NCBI RefSeq assembly: GCF_910578695.1
Contig: NZ_CAJTQJ010000005.1
Span: forward strand, 1 to 64,000
Origin: an uncultured Brachyspira sp.
GTDB lineage: Bacteria > Spirochaetota > Brachyspiria > Brachyspirales > Brachyspiraceae
Direction: 5' to 3'
DNA: 64,000 nt
Shown: one piece after another, positions 15,970 through 25,694 of the stretch
How positions within the stretch are numbered: the first letter of the stretch is position 1
How the letters are laid out: each line of letters opens with the position of its first letter
Made by a program: the position numbers and the translations under genes
The notes under the pieces: model-generated
The model's input: the letters and a program-made list of their open reading frames with translations, nothing else
Told to the model about the DNA's origin: nothing
The model's database searches: none

Positions 15970-16290
15970 TTAATTTTATATATGCTTTTTAGAAATTTAA
16001 AATTGTATTTACATAATATTTTTATAATTAATATAGCTTTTTTTGGTACAGAAACCTGTCATTGATAAAATACTTTTGTTTATTCTAGTTTCAAAAGTAT
16101 ATTAAATATAAAAAATAATAAACTATTAAATTTACTATTTATAAAAGTCAGCTAACTGTGCTTTAATTAAAATTACAAATCTAATAAAAACTTGGGAAAA
16201 TTTGCTTTTACAGTGTATGCAATAAATATAATTGGAATTTTTATTTTTTATTAAAACAATAAAATTAAAAGGGCGGGTATTAGAATAAAG
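15970..16290. other. Gene-free AT-rich gap
   Basis: I see no gene, tandem repeat or clear terminator in this stretch. It separates the defence island from conserved chromosome. Confidence 0.5.
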
Positions 16291-16995
16291 TTAAAATTCT
16301 ATATAATTATTTTTAGAATCTATCATACCTATTTTTATATCGCAGTTAAAAAATTTTACTAATAATTCAGCAAGTTCATCTCTGGCATTGATAGCTTTAT
16401 CATCATTAATGCCTATAAAAGCATCTATAGGAAATATTATATTTGAAGAGTTTTCAGTAATTTTTCCGTATTCGCTTTGCCTCCATATCCATCTTCTAGT
16501 TCTTATATCATTAGCAGCAGCATAAACCAATTCATTATCATCAGCTTTTTCTGTTTCAGTTTCTCCGAATGGAAGGAATGTATCATCGCTTACAGAATAT
16601 CTAATATAAAAATCTTCATTATTCATAGAATCTAAATCATGTGCTCCCATAGGAAGTTTATATTTAATAGAAACAGCATTAACTAAGTCTACTACGGAAT
16701 TTATTTCAGGCATTCCTTTCTTTTTTGATATTCTTGTGAGCAATGCCTCTATAGAACACATAAATTTATTAGGATTAATATTTAATTTTTGAAAAGCTTC
16801 TCTATAACATTTTATATATTCGATTTCTTTCACCTTTATATTTTCAAATTCTTTTTCAGCACTTGAAATACTTTCTTTAAGCATTATTGATATATCATTT
16901 ATCTTATTTTTATTATTAATTTTTTTAGCTATTATTACAGCAATGCATAAGTTATTTAAAGTTTCAAATACTTTATTTTCTATGATAAATTTCAT
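16291..16995 (-). CDS. B3/B4 tRNA-binding domain protein
   Basis: 234 aa. The region from YIKCYREAFQKLNINPNKFM onward, with SIEALLTRISKKKGMPEINS, LVNAVSIKYKLPMGAHDL, LPFGETETEK and TRRWIWRQSEYGKI, is the B3/B4 domain of the phenylalanyl-tRNA synthetase beta chain as a free-standing protein. Stand-alone members are common in bacteria and proposed to act on tRNA or aminoacyl-tRNA, but their substrate is not firmly known. The N-terminal ~60 residues are helical. It is transcribed alone on the minus strand. Confidence 0.85.
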   Translation of the reverse strand: MKFIIENKVFETLNNLCIAVIIAKKINNKNKINDISIMLKESISSAEKEFENIKVKEIEYIKCYREAFQKLNINPNKFMCSIEALLTRISKKKGMPEINSVVDLVNAVSIKYKLPMGAHDLDSMNNEDFYIRYSVSDDTFLPFGETETEKADDNELVYAAANDIRTRRWIWRQSEYGKITENSSNIIFPIDAFIGINDDKAINARDELAELLVKFFNCDIKIGMIDSKNNYIEF

Positions 16996-17071
16996 AATGA
17001 ATCCTAATATTTAATTATTATTTAGATTGAGATTATTTTTTATTTTGTTAAAAGGATAATATATTCTTAAA

Positions 17072-17115
17072 TAAAAAAATAATTAGTTTAAGCAGGAAAA
17101 TAACTTAAACTAATT
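17072..17115 (-). terminator. Terminator of rpmE
   Basis: AATTAGTTTAAG (17081-17092) and CTTAAACTAATT (17104-17115) form a perfect 12-bp stem. On the minus strand it is followed by seven U (17073-17079), 28 bp past the rpmE stop. Confidence 0.85.
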
Positions 17116-17142
17116 ATAATTTTAGATAATTTATGTTGGGTA

Positions 17143-17346
17143 TTATTTTTTTAAGCCATAACGTTTTTTAAATTTATCAACTCTTCCAGCTGTATCAAGG
17201 ATTTTTTGTTTGCCTGTAAAGAAAGGGTGGCAGTTATGACAAATATCTACATGCAAATTTTTTTGTACAGAATGTATTTTAAAATTAGCACCGCAGGCAC
17301 AATTAACATCTGTTTCAAAATACTCAGGATGTATATCTTTTTTCAT
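17143..17346 (-). CDS. rpmE: 50S ribosomal protein bL31
   Basis: 67 aa ([20 protein letters not shown]...[20 protein letters not shown]). It is a large-subunit protein at the inter-subunit bridge. Cys residues at CACG and CHNCH make it the zinc-binding type. It is monocistronic, with a strong terminator downstream. Confidence 0.97.
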   Translation of the reverse strand: MKKDIHPEYFETDVNCACGANFKIHSVQKNLHVDICHNCHPFFTGKQKILDTAGRVDKFKKRYGLKK

Positions 17347-17447
17347 TGTTTTTATTCTCCATTATTAAAAGTAAAATTATAAATAATAGTGTATTATATT
17401 ATAAACTTACTCTTTTTGCAATACTGTAAAATAATAATTTTATTTAT

Positions 17448-18016
17448 TTACTAATAAAAAACTTGTTCATTAATTATTTCCTGACATTCTGCGAATGTCA
17501 GGTACTCACAAGTTTTTTATTTTATTGCTAGCTATAAACTCGCTTTAAAATAGCTAATAACCTCCTTATCGTCGGTTATTAGCTGCTCGTTTATTGCTTT
17601 ATTTACTAATAAAAAACTTGTTGCCGATATCGGCATATTCCCTGCCATTCTTTGAATGTCAGGTACTCACAAGTTTTTTATTTTATTGCTAGCTATAAAC
17701 TCGCTTTAAAATAGCTGATAACTTATATTATAAAAATTGTGAGCGTCTGCTAAGTTTACTTAACAGACCAATAAAAGCGAACAATTTTTATTAGCAACAA
17801 TAAAAAATAATAATTTGTTATTATTGCTATCGATAAACTCGCTTTAAAATAGCTGATAACCTCCTTATCGTCGGTTATTAGCTGCTCGTTTATCTCTTTA
17901 TTTACTAATAAAAAACTTGTTGCCGGTATCGGCATATTCCCTGCCATTCTTTGAATGTCAGGTACTCACAAGTTTTTTATTTTATTGCTAGCTATAAACT
18001 CACTTTAAAATTTTTA
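17448..18016. repeat. Array of palindromic dispersed repeats next to rpmE
   Basis: A unit containing TTTACTAATAAAAAACTTGT, a hairpin (CCTGACATTCTGCGAATGTCAGG in the first copy), GTACTCACAAGTTTTTTATT and TTGCTAGCTATAAACTCGCT occurs three times, near 17448, 17605 and 17900. AACTTGT and ACAAGTT form an outer stem. Other blocks (AATAACCTCCTTATCGTCGGTTATTAG, GCTCGTTTAT) are palindromic too. The middle also carries AAAAATTGTGAGCG...GAACAATTTTTATTAGCAA, the form seen at 52180-52380. A 63-codon minus frame within it (17756-17947) is not a gene. Confidence 0.85.
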
Positions 18017-18043
18017 TTATATTTAATTATCAATTATAAATTA

Positions 18044-19438
18044 TTAATTATCAACAATTGTGTCATAATAGTTAACTATATACCAATATTTTCCCATTCT
18101 TCTTAAAACGAAAGTTCTTTTTACAACAGGATCATAAATATCTCCATTATCAGCATTAAAGTATCTATGATAAAGTCTGGTTTCTACTTCAGCTTTAGGA
18201 AGTCCGTATTCTTCTATAATAGTTATTTTATCAATAGTAAAATTGAGAAGAGTATAAGTTACGGCAGGATCATATTCTGTTTTAATAAGATCTAATATAG
18301 CTGTATAATGCTCTCTTTCTTTCGCATTTCTGGCAGAAATAATATCTCTTTGAAGTTCTGCTATAAATCTATTTCTCACTTGTCTGTCATAAGCAGAAGA
18401 TAAATATTTTTTGAACTCTTCAAACAGTATTTTTCTGTCTTCAGGCAGAGAAGTTCTATAAAGAATATCAAATCTTATAGCAAGCTCTCTTATATTACTT
18501 GATTTATAAGCCATTTCAAGATTATTAAGGAAATTATTTCCAAAATTTGTTCTAATCATATCAATACTTACATTATCAGAGAACTGATTTCTTAAAAAAG
18601 CTTCAAAACTTAATTCTCTTGCCTTTTGACGAATGCCTGTATCTGTAAAATCTTCCAAATATGCATTGCTGTAATTATTTCTATATGCTTCATAATATCT
18701 CTGACTTATACTTATTATAGAAGGCATATGCATATATCTGTAATAATTATTCCAATCTTTATTTTTCATAGCAAATAAAGTATTTGATATGATGCTTGAA
18801 GGCGAATAGTCCTCTAAAATATTTTGATTTGTTGAAGCAATATTATCATAAATAGGCATACTGTTAGTATTTTGATTTTGATATGATCTAGCTTCATCTA
18901 ATAGAAAATATGCGGTATCAGCCTTCATATAAAAATTTCCGCTTATTTCAGGCATAGGGTTAAAACTTCCCTCTATTCTGTATCTTCCTATTTTATCAAA
19001 ATAGAACCAATTATTTAAATCTATATAATATGAAAAACTTTCTCCCTCATTAAGTGTTACAATTCTATCTTTAGAAGTGTCTAAAGATTTTTCATTTTTA
19101 TATTTCCAAAGAGTATAATTATCTGATGATACTACAGGATTATTATAATTATCATAAACGGTAAAATTATAATTATTAAAAGGGTTAGATGAATTAGTAA
19201 AACTTATAGTTCCCTTTTCAGCATATATTTTTATCTCCATAGTAATAGGCTGATTTAATCTATACCTATTTAGGTCAAAACTCATACTTATTGTATAGCT
19301 TGAAGGCGAAACAACATTATCATCAGGGTAAATTCTTTTTATTTGATCCAACATAATTGTATCTAAAAAGTTATCGTTTTGAGCAAATATATTAGAACAG
19401 CCCATTATAAACAAAAGAAATAATATTCTATATTTCAT
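18044..19438 (-). CDS. Secreted or lipoprotein envelope protein of unknown function
   Basis: 464 aa with an export signal (MKYRILFLLFIMGCSNIFAQ); either lipidation at Cys in FIMGC or cleavage after FAQ is possible. Residues ~45-170 look like a beta-sandwich (TISMSFDLNRYRLNQPITME, INLNNWFYFDKIGRYRIEGS pattern). The remainder is helical and ends with a small beta domain (YTLLNFTIDKITIIEEYGLP, VKRTFVLRRMGKYWYIVNYY) resembling a nuclear-transport-factor-like tail. I recognise no family. It is a single minus-strand gene flanked by repeats downstream and a divergent glycosylase gene upstream. Confidence 0.8.
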   Translation of the reverse strand: MKYRILFLLFIMGCSNIFAQNDNFLDTIMLDQIKRIYPDDNVVSPSSYTISMSFDLNRYRLNQPITMEIKIYAEKGTISFTNSSNPFNNYNFTVYDNYNNPVVSSDNYTLWKYKNEKSLDTSKDRIVTLNEGESFSYYIDLNNWFYFDKIGRYRIEGSFNPMPEISGNFYMKADTAYFLLDEARSYQNQNTNSMPIYDNIASTNQNILEDYSPSSIISNTLFAMKNKDWNNYYRYMHMPSIISISQRYYEAYRNNYSNAYLEDFTDTGIRQKARELSFEAFLRNQFSDNVSIDMIRTNFGNNFLNNLEMAYKSSNIRELAIRFDILYRTSLPEDRKILFEEFKKYLSSAYDRQVRNRFIAELQRDIISARNAKEREHYTAILDLIKTEYDPAVTYTLLNFTIDKITIIEEYGLPKAEVETRLYHRYFNADNGDIYDPVVKRTFVLRRMGKYWYIVNYYDTIVDN

Positions 19439-19695
19439 ATCTAATTACCTTAAAAAATACTATTACAATTATTTATCGGAAAAAAACAAAATAATATGAG
19501 AAAAATTATATGTATTTTATATTATAGCATATATAAGAAAATATAGTAATAAAAAAACAATATTATTTATGCTTTGTTTTGTGTTATTAAGTTTTATAAT
19601 ATTCAATTTCAAAAATCTCATAGTTAATTATTATATATTGAAATTTAATTTATATAATAGTATCATCAATATACTTTTATATATAGGGGATTATT

Positions 19696-20373
19696 ATGGA
19701 TATGGAATATGCTAAGCATTTGATGGGAATATACAAAGATAAAGTTCTTCATAATAGAATGAAAAGAAGACTTGAATATTTTGAAAGAGTTTATAAAAGA
19801 GATAATGATAAAAGATTATTTGCTGAATTGGCATTTTGTATATGTACTCCTCAAACAAAGGCTAGAAATGGTGCTGCTGCTATTATTGATTTATATAATA
19901 ATAATTTGCTTTTTAGAGGAAATGCTGAGGATACAGCTTCTATATTGATTAAGCATGTAAGATTTCATAATATGAAAGCTGATAATATTGTACTTGCTAG
20001 AAATATTTATTTTCCTAATGGAGAATTTATTTTGAAAGGTAGAATAAATGATGCTTTAAAAAATGATTCTATGGTAGAATTAAGAAATCAGCTTGCAAAA
20101 GAAGTAAAAGGCTATGGACTTAAAGAGGCTAGCCATTTTCTTAGAAATATAGGCTTCGGTCAGAAAATAGCTATACTTGACAGACATATAATGCGTGTAA
20201 TGGATAAATTAAATATTCTGCCTGATGGTATGACTTCAAAAACAAGCCTTACAAAAAATAATTATCTTAAATGTGAAGCAAATTTGTTAGAATACTCCAA
20301 AAATGAAAAAATACCTATGGAATATTTAGATTTTGTATTTTGGTATGATGCCACTAATGATATTTTTAAATAA
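19696..20373 (+). CDS. ogg: 8-oxoguanine DNA glycosylase/AP lyase, Ogg2 (archaeal) type
   Basis: 225 aa of the helix-hairpin-helix base-excision-repair superfamily, with a short N-terminus as in archaeal Ogg2. The HhH segment is EVKGYGLKEASHFLRNIGFG, whose Lys should form the Schiff base. It is followed by AILDRHIMRVMDKL, with the catalytic Asp 18 residues later. The enzyme removes 8-oxoG opposite C and nicks the abasic site. The ATG at 19696 follows an AGGGGA ribosome binding site. It stands alone, with long non-coding sequence on both sides. Confidence 0.88.
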   Translation: MDMEYAKHLMGIYKDKVLHNRMKRRLEYFERVYKRDNDKRLFAELAFCICTPQTKARNGAAAIIDLYNNNLLFRGNAEDTASILIKHVRFHNMKADNIVLARNIYFPNGEFILKGRINDALKNDSMVELRNQLAKEVKGYGLKEASHFLRNIGFGQKIAILDRHIMRVMDKLNILPDGMTSKTSLTKNNYLKCEANLLEYSKNEKIPMEYLDFVFWYDATNDIFK

Positions 20374-21047
20374 TATATTTTTTCGTATATTAATAAATAT
20401 ATATTCATTGCTGCTAACTTTTAGTTAATTTAATGCATTTTATAATTAAGTTTTAACAAATTTAGCTTGTTTAATACATATAAAATTTTATTTTCGCTTT
20501 CTGCCATATATTTTTATAGCTTTTATTTGTTGTTATATTGTAATATTGTTCTTTTTAGTTTTTACTGTTATTTTAATGACAGCCCTAGCATTATTTAAAT
20601 TTACAATTAATATACAAAAACGCTATTAAAAATATAAATTTATTTTATATAAAAAATAGATGTATTAAAAAATTATATATACTTAATTTGCAAAAAAAAA
20701 TAATTTTTTATTTTTATTGACTTTAAAATTATTTTATTTATACTAGCTTATAGAATTAAAATTTATTATGCTGTTAAAATAAAACACTTAGAAACATTTA
20801 TTAGAATTAAATGGTACAAAAATGACAGAAGTTTAATACTATATTTAGAAGAAATTATATTTTATATTAAGAAATAATATCAGAAGTTCTTTAATCGGAT
20901 TAATATCCCAAAGGGTTTATGTACTGATTATAATTTGATTGGCAATAAAGAATTAAGTGTTTTTTATATATTTCTTATTAATTTAGTTTTGTTATGTATT
21001 TAATATTTAAAAAATAAATTATTTAAGTATTAAGGAGATTTATATTT
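20374..21047. other. Gene-free AT-rich gap
   Basis: No open frame with a credible start, no tandem repeat and no structured RNA could be recognised. The last 20 bases contain the AAGGAG ribosome binding site of the next gene. Confidence 0.5.
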
Positions 21048-21401
21048 ATGAAAAAGCTATTTATATTATTAGTATTATGCCAATTAATGCTTTTATCTTG
21101 CAATATTTTTACCAAACCTGGTTTTTTAATTTCTAATTTGATTGGCGAATGGGTTAATAAAAATAATTCTCAGGATCGTTTTTTTATTACAAAAAATGGC
21201 GATTTAATTATTGATGACGGCATCGGTAATTCTCATAATTTTATTATACAGAATTGGGATCCTTATGAAAAAGTTGTAGAATATAAATTGAATGCTTCAA
21301 GTTCACTATACACTTTAACTTTTAGATTTACTAGTCCGAATTACTGTGAATGCACTTTGTCTAGTTTGCCTAATTATATAGAAGTTTTTATAAAAAGATA
21401 A
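21048..21401 (+). CDS. Small lipoprotein, unknown function
   Basis: 117 aa with a clear lipoprotein signal (MKKLFILLVLCQLMLLSC) and AAGGAG ribosome binding site. The mature part (LIGEWVNKNNSQDRFFITKN...EYKLNASSSLYTLTFRF) has the GxW...-rich beta pattern of small lipocalin-like secreted proteins. It stands alone, and no partner or family is recognisable. Confidence 0.8.
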   Translation: MKKLFILLVLCQLMLLSCNIFTKPGFLISNLIGEWVNKNNSQDRFFITKNGDLIIDDGIGNSHNFIIQNWDPYEKVVEYKLNASSSLYTLTFRFTSPNYCECTLSSLPNYIEVFIKR

Positions 21402-21631
21402 TTTATTTTTATGTAAATATCATTTGTTTATTTATTATACAAATATAATTTTAGTATTATATATAAAGCTATATCTAATTTTTAGTTAGTTTATCGCTAG
21501 CAATAATAAAACAATTTTTATTTATTAAATATTAAAGAATCTAGTTTTAAATTTTATAAGATAAAGCTATTAGATACTGTTATCACTTGTATAATATTAT
21601 TAATTATAGTTTATAGCAAAACAGCAAAACA

Positions 21632-22408
21632 TTAATATTTTATCTTAATTATATCTATAAGTATTTTTAAAGTAGTCAGTAATGATATGCTTACAAATAT
21701 AGGTTTTATAACTTTTATTCCTTTTTTTATTGCAAATTTAGCCCCAAAATATGTTGATATCATTATGAATGGTATGATAAATATGCCTGCCATATAATTA
21801 ACCTTTCTTTCTATAGCAAATATTATTAATGAGCATAAATTACTAGTAAGATTTAAAGCCTTAGCATTTCCAGAAGCAAGAAGAAAGTCCATTTTATAAT
21901 AAAGTACAAAAAACATTATTAAAAAACTTCCTGTACCCGGACCGAATACCGCATCATAAAAACCCAAAAGAAAAGCAAAAAGCATTCCTATTATATAGTT
22001 TTTTATTTTTAGATTATTTTCATCAAATTTATTTTCAGTTCCGAAAGTTTTAGAAAATAATGTATATATTCCAACCGCTAAAATAAATATCATTATCAAT
22101 GGCTGCAGTATTTTAGAGTTTATTAATACAACTACCCGAACGCCTGCAATAGAGCCTAGTATTGTCATAGGTATTAAAAACTTTATTAGCCTAGCTGTCA
22201 GTTTTCCATTTTTGAAAAAAGTAAATGCCGAAACTATGGCTCCTGAAGCAGATGTCAATTTATTTGTAGCCAATGCTGTATGCGGAGGAATGCCCGCTAT
22301 TAAATATGCAGGCAAACTTATAAGTCCGCCTCCTCCGGCAGCTGCATCAACAAATCCTGCTATTGAACAGCCTATTATTAGTATTATTAAACTTTCTATA
22401 CTCAGCAT
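21632..22408 (-). CDS. TSUP (TauE/SafE) family anion exporter
   Basis: 258 aa with about eight membrane segments. The family start IIGCSIAGFVDAAAGGGGLI is followed by PAYLIAGIPPHTALATNKLT, and the repeat half contains GFYDAVFGPGTGSFLIMFFV. Members move sulfite, sulfoacetate or other organosulfur anions across the inner membrane. The substrate cannot be inferred because there are no sulfur genes beside it. Confidence 0.88.
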   Translation of the reverse strand: MLSIESLIILIIGCSIAGFVDAAAGGGGLISLPAYLIAGIPPHTALATNKLTSASGAIVSAFTFFKNGKLTARLIKFLIPMTILGSIAGVRVVVLINSKILQPLIMIFILAVGIYTLFSKTFGTENKFDENNLKIKNYIIGMLFAFLLGFYDAVFGPGTGSFLIMFFVLYYKMDFLLASGNAKALNLTSNLCSLIIFAIERKVNYMAGIFIIPFIMISTYFGAKFAIKKGIKVIKPIFVSISLLTTLKILIDIIKIKY

Positions 22409-22575
22409 ACAAAATCTTTTAATTTTTTAATGATATTATATCTGTGCTGCTTTTTTGTCAAATTTTATTTAAATATATATTTTTAGTATTTTATACTATT
22501 ATCACTGAATATGTTTTTTAAATAAAAAGTATGCTGTATTTATAACTATTAAATATAATAGAATTTTATAGATTA

Positions 22576-22604
22576 TTGACTTTTAGATAAAAATGATTTA
22601 AAAT
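22576..22604 (+). promoter_or_regulatory. Candidate promoter of cheW
   Basis: TTGACT (22576-22581) and TAAAAT (22599-22604) with a 17-bp spacer stand about 120 bp before the cheW start codon, which has GGAGG as ribosome binding site. Confidence 0.45.
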
Positions 22605-22725
22605 AACAAAAATGTTTTCACTGCATTATTGTTATGTTTTAATTGCAAATATTTCTTATTGATATAAAATATACGCAATTATTTCCGATAATGGAATGAC
22701 TGTAAATTTTATGGAGGCATATTAA

Positions 22726-23238
22726 ATGGCAGAGCAGACAGAGCAACAACCTATTGAAAGTACAGAAAATAGAGTTGATCTCGAAGATAGTACAAACCTT
22801 GTTACTTTTAGATTAGGCAGCGGTGAGTATGCTATAGATATCATGCAGGCTAAAGAGATAATAAAAATGGAAAAGATTACTCTTATACCTAATGCCCCAG
22901 ATTTTGTAGAAGGTGTAATAAATTTACGCGGTAATATTATACCTATAATAGACTTGAAAAAGAGATTCAATTTAGAAGAAACAGAAGGCGATAAAAACAC
23001 AGGTATTATCATAGTTAAAATAGAAGATGTCGATATGGGTATTATTATAGATGCTATATCAAAAGTAGTATCTATTTCCAATTCAGATATTCAGCCTCCT
23101 CCTCCTATGCTTTCAGGTATAGGACAGAAATATATTAAAGGTGTAGGCAAATTAGAAGATAAATTGCTGGTAGTATTAGATTTAGAAAAATTATTTAGTA
23201 CAGATGAAGAGGAAGAAGAGGCTGCTGCTGACAGTTAA
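22726..23238 (+). CDS. cheW: Chemotaxis coupling protein CheW
   Basis: 170 aa. After an acidic N-terminal tail the CheW fold starts at LVTFRLGSGEYAIDIMQAKE, continues with the conserved FVEGVINLRGNIIPIIDLKK and ends LLVVLDLEKLFS with a very acidic tail (DEEEEEAAADS). It links chemoreceptors to the CheA kinase in the inner-membrane arrays that steer periplasmic flagella. No other chemotaxis gene lies nearby, so it is an isolated cheW and may be one of several. Confidence 0.95.
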   Translation: MAEQTEQQPIESTENRVDLEDSTNLVTFRLGSGEYAIDIMQAKEIIKMEKITLIPNAPDFVEGVINLRGNIIPIIDLKKRFNLEETEGDKNTGIIIVKIEDVDMGIIIDAISKVVSISNSDIQPPPPMLSGIGQKYIKGVGKLEDKLLVVLDLEKLFSTDEEEEEAAADS

Positions 23239-23241
23239 ATA

Positions 23242-23838
23242 TTAGAATGCGGCAGTTATTACTTTATTTTCGCTTATAATTATATCAAGTATTTCATCAT
23301 TATCATCTTTCGGTATTAGCGGAAGTATTTGATAATCATAAGCTAATCCTATCCTTAAAGCGTTTTTATTTACTTTTAATATATTATCGTAGTATCCGCT
23401 GCCGAATCCCAATCTTCCGCATTTTTCATCGAATGCTAAAGCTGGTATAATAAACATAGATATTTCTTCTATATTGCAGTCTTTACAGTATTCAAATGGT
23501 TCTCCGCATCCGAATTTTGTATTTCTATTAATATCTTTATCATAATCATTAATATATTTCAATTTCATATTATGATTATCTATAATAAACGGTACAGACA
23601 CTTTTATATTATTTTTTAATGCATATTTTATTATTTTATTAGTAGCAACTTCATTATTAAAATCGGAGTATACAGATATAGAATGAAATTTATTAATATT
23701 AACCATATTTTTAAATTTTCTAAAAATTACATTACTCTTATCCTCTATAAAGTCCGAGTTTAAATTACTTCTAATGAGCTTAAATGATTCTCTTATTATA
23801 TTTTTTGCTTCTTTAATATTATTAAGAGAAGTTTTCAT
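23242..23838 (-). CDS. 5-formyltetrahydrofolate cyclo-ligase
   Basis: 198 aa. It converts 5-formyl-THF to 5,10-methenyl-THF with ATP. Signature residues are PALAFDEKCGRLGFGSGYYD with an N-terminal basic helix (REEFKLIRS-type). It starts inside the end of the PilZ gene (17-bp overlap), so the two are translationally coupled. It converges on cheW, leaving only 3 bp between stops. Confidence 0.92.
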   Translation of the reverse strand: MKTSLNNIKEAKNIIRESFKLIRSNLNSDFIEDKSNVIFRKFKNMVNINKFHSISVYSDFNNEVATNKIIKYALKNNIKVSVPFIIDNHNMKLKYINDYDKDINRNTKFGCGEPFEYCKDCNIEEISMFIIPALAFDEKCGRLGFGSGYYDNILKVNKNALRIGLAYDYQILPLIPKDDNDEILDIIISENKVITAAF

Positions 23839-24577
23839 CTTTTAGTTCTACTAGCAATTCTTGTAATAGTTTATCTCTAATGATTTGATCTATAATTTTT
23901 TGCGAAGCCATACCTATATCTATAAACTGTACAGCAAAACCTTTAGGTAAATCAGGTTTTTCTTTTTCATTATTAATCCAAACAACTTTTGCTTCAGTAA
24001 ATAGTTTAAAATCTTTGAAAGATATGGTAAGTCCTAATATATCGCCTTTATCAGGTATATTAGTATCAGATGATATATAAGCTCCGTTTCCGCTGATAGA
24101 AAGTATATTTCTGTCTATAGAGCCTCTAATTTTATCTTTATATGCTATAATAACATTAAGAGGCCAATTTACTCTTGAATACTGTCTTCTTTTTTGTACG
24201 CTTTCATCTGACATTTTAGATATTTCAGTTTGTATAGCCTGTACTATTACACTAGCATCAGTATTTTTGTAAAACATCAAAGAATAAGGATATAAATTTT
24301 TATCCAAACCGTCTAATACATCTGTAAGCACCAATTTTATCTGAGGATTAATTCTTTTAACTTTTTCTATAAATAAATTAATACTGTCTTTTTCATCTTC
24401 ATTATATCTTATTATATAAAAATATATATTTAGATTATTTTCTAAAATATATGCTAAGGACGAATTAGTATCATTAAAAGTACTTATATCAAATTCATTA
24501 TTAAAAGCACTTTTATATTTCATTAAGATAGAAGGGTTATTTTCTATAATCACGCCTTTTATTTGTTCTTTATCCAT
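23822..24577 (-). CDS. PilZ-domain c-di-GMP receptor with degenerate receiver domain
   Basis: 251 aa. The C-terminal half is a PilZ domain: RRQYSRVNWPLNVII (the RxxxR arm) and NILSISGNGAYISS (N/DxSxxG), both needed to bind c-di-GMP. The N-terminal ~120 residues (GVIIENNPSILMKYKSAF, IKLVLTDVLDG, PYSLMFYKNTDASVIVQAIQ) resemble a response-regulator receiver, but the position of the phosphorylated Asp reads FYIIRYNED, so phosphorylation is unlikely. Output is probably by protein contact. It overlaps the cyclo-ligase gene and may only share its promoter. Confidence 0.85.
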   Translation of the reverse strand: MDKEQIKGVIIENNPSILMKYKSAFNNEFDISTFNDTNSSLAYILENNLNIYFYIIRYNEDEKDSINLFIEKVKRINPQIKLVLTDVLDGLDKNLYPYSLMFYKNTDASVIVQAIQTEISKMSDESVQKRRQYSRVNWPLNVIIAYKDKIRGSIDRNILSISGNGAYISSDTNIPDKGDILGLTISFKDFKLFTEAKVVWINNEKEKPDLPKGFAVQFIDIGMASQKIIDQIIRDKLLQELLVELKDENFS

Positions 24578-24874
24578 TCTCTTAACTCTCCTGATAATTT
24601 ATGCGTTTCAAGTTTAACATAATTTTTTATTTATGCAATATTTCAAATAAAAAAATTAAGTATTTAAAATTTAATACCATTAAAAGAGCTTATTGTTATA
24701 TATATAAGCAAATGATATAAAATAAATGACTTTTATAATAAAATTAGTTATTCTTAAAAATTAAAAAATAATTAATGCTTAAACAATCTTTAATTATTAT
24801 GAATTATATGCTATAATGATTTATTATAATTTAATGATATATATTATAATTTAACAATAATAGAGGTGATTAAA

Positions 24875-25588
24875 ATGTATATACTTCCTGCAATAGATTT
24901 GAAAAGCGGCGAGGTTGTAAGGCTTGTTGAGGGTGATTATAATAATAAAACTATTTATTCTAAAAATCCTTTAGAGGTATTAGATTTTTTTATAGAAAAC
25001 GGAAGTAAATATCTGCATATTGTTGATTTAGATGGGGCAAGCGATGGAGAAACTATTAATTTTAATACAATAAAGCAGATAATAAAGAAATGCAGTTTAC
25101 TTGTAGAAGTAGGCGGCGGCATAAGAAATGAAGATACTATAAAAAAATATTTGGATATAGGTGTAAAAAGAATTATACTAGGTACTCTTGCTGCAGAGAA
25201 TATTGACTTTACTGAAAAGATGATTAATAAATATATGGAGCATATAGCAGTGTCCGTTGATTCAAGAGATAGAATGATAGCAATTAAAGGCTGGAAAGAG
25301 ATAAAAAAAGAAGATTCTGTTGAGTTCTGTATTAAATTAGACAGTATGGGAATAGATACAATTATATATACAGATATTTCAAAGGACGGAAAATTATCAG
25401 GCACTAATTTAGATATATATAAAGAGTTAAGAGAAAAAGTTTCATGCAGTATCATAGCTTCGGGAGGTATAACTTTTGAAGAAGAAATTATAAAATTAAG
25501 AGATATGAATATTGACGGAGCTATAGTAGGAAAATCCATATATGAAAAAAAAATAGATTTGAAAAGAATAATAGAGATTGCACAATAA
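24875..25588 (+). CDS. hisA: HisA, ProFAR isomerase
   Basis: 237 aa from ATG 24875, chosen because GAGGTG lies just upstream; a GTG at 24866 is in frame. It is a (beta/alpha)8 enzyme of histidine synthesis converting ProFAR to PRFAR. It shows the expected start MYILPAIDLKSGEVVRL with the catalytic Asp, then IVDLDGA, LLVEVGGGIRN, AVSVDSRD, YTDISKDGKLSG with the second catalytic Asp, and IIASGGI. No other his gene is adjacent in this window. Confidence 0.93.
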   Translation: MYILPAIDLKSGEVVRLVEGDYNNKTIYSKNPLEVLDFFIENGSKYLHIVDLDGASDGETINFNTIKQIIKKCSLLVEVGGGIRNEDTIKKYLDIGVKRIILGTLAAENIDFTEKMINKYMEHIAVSVDSRDRMIAIKGWKEIKKEDSVEFCIKLDSMGIDTIIYTDISKDGKLSGTNLDIYKELREKVSCSIIASGGITFEEEIIKLRDMNIDGAIVGKSIYEKKIDLKRIIEIAQ

Positions 25589-25694
25589 TAAAATATAAAT
25601 TATTTATAATAAAATTATAAAGCTCTAAAAATAATCTCATAAAAGATACTTATTACTATTAATAATATTAATAATTTAAGAAGATAATTTAATT

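Noticed and set aside
1..16000. Prophage or integrative element for the whole first island
   Set aside because: No integrase, phage structural gene, transposase or tRNA-flanking attachment site was found in the window.
17756..17947. 63-codon minus-strand frame
   Set aside because: Composed of the palindromic repeat modules.
22722..23081. 119-codon minus-strand frame
   Set aside because: Antisense shadow of cheW.
24955..25539. 194-codon minus-strand frame
   Set aside because: Antisense shadow of hisA, whose motifs are unambiguous.
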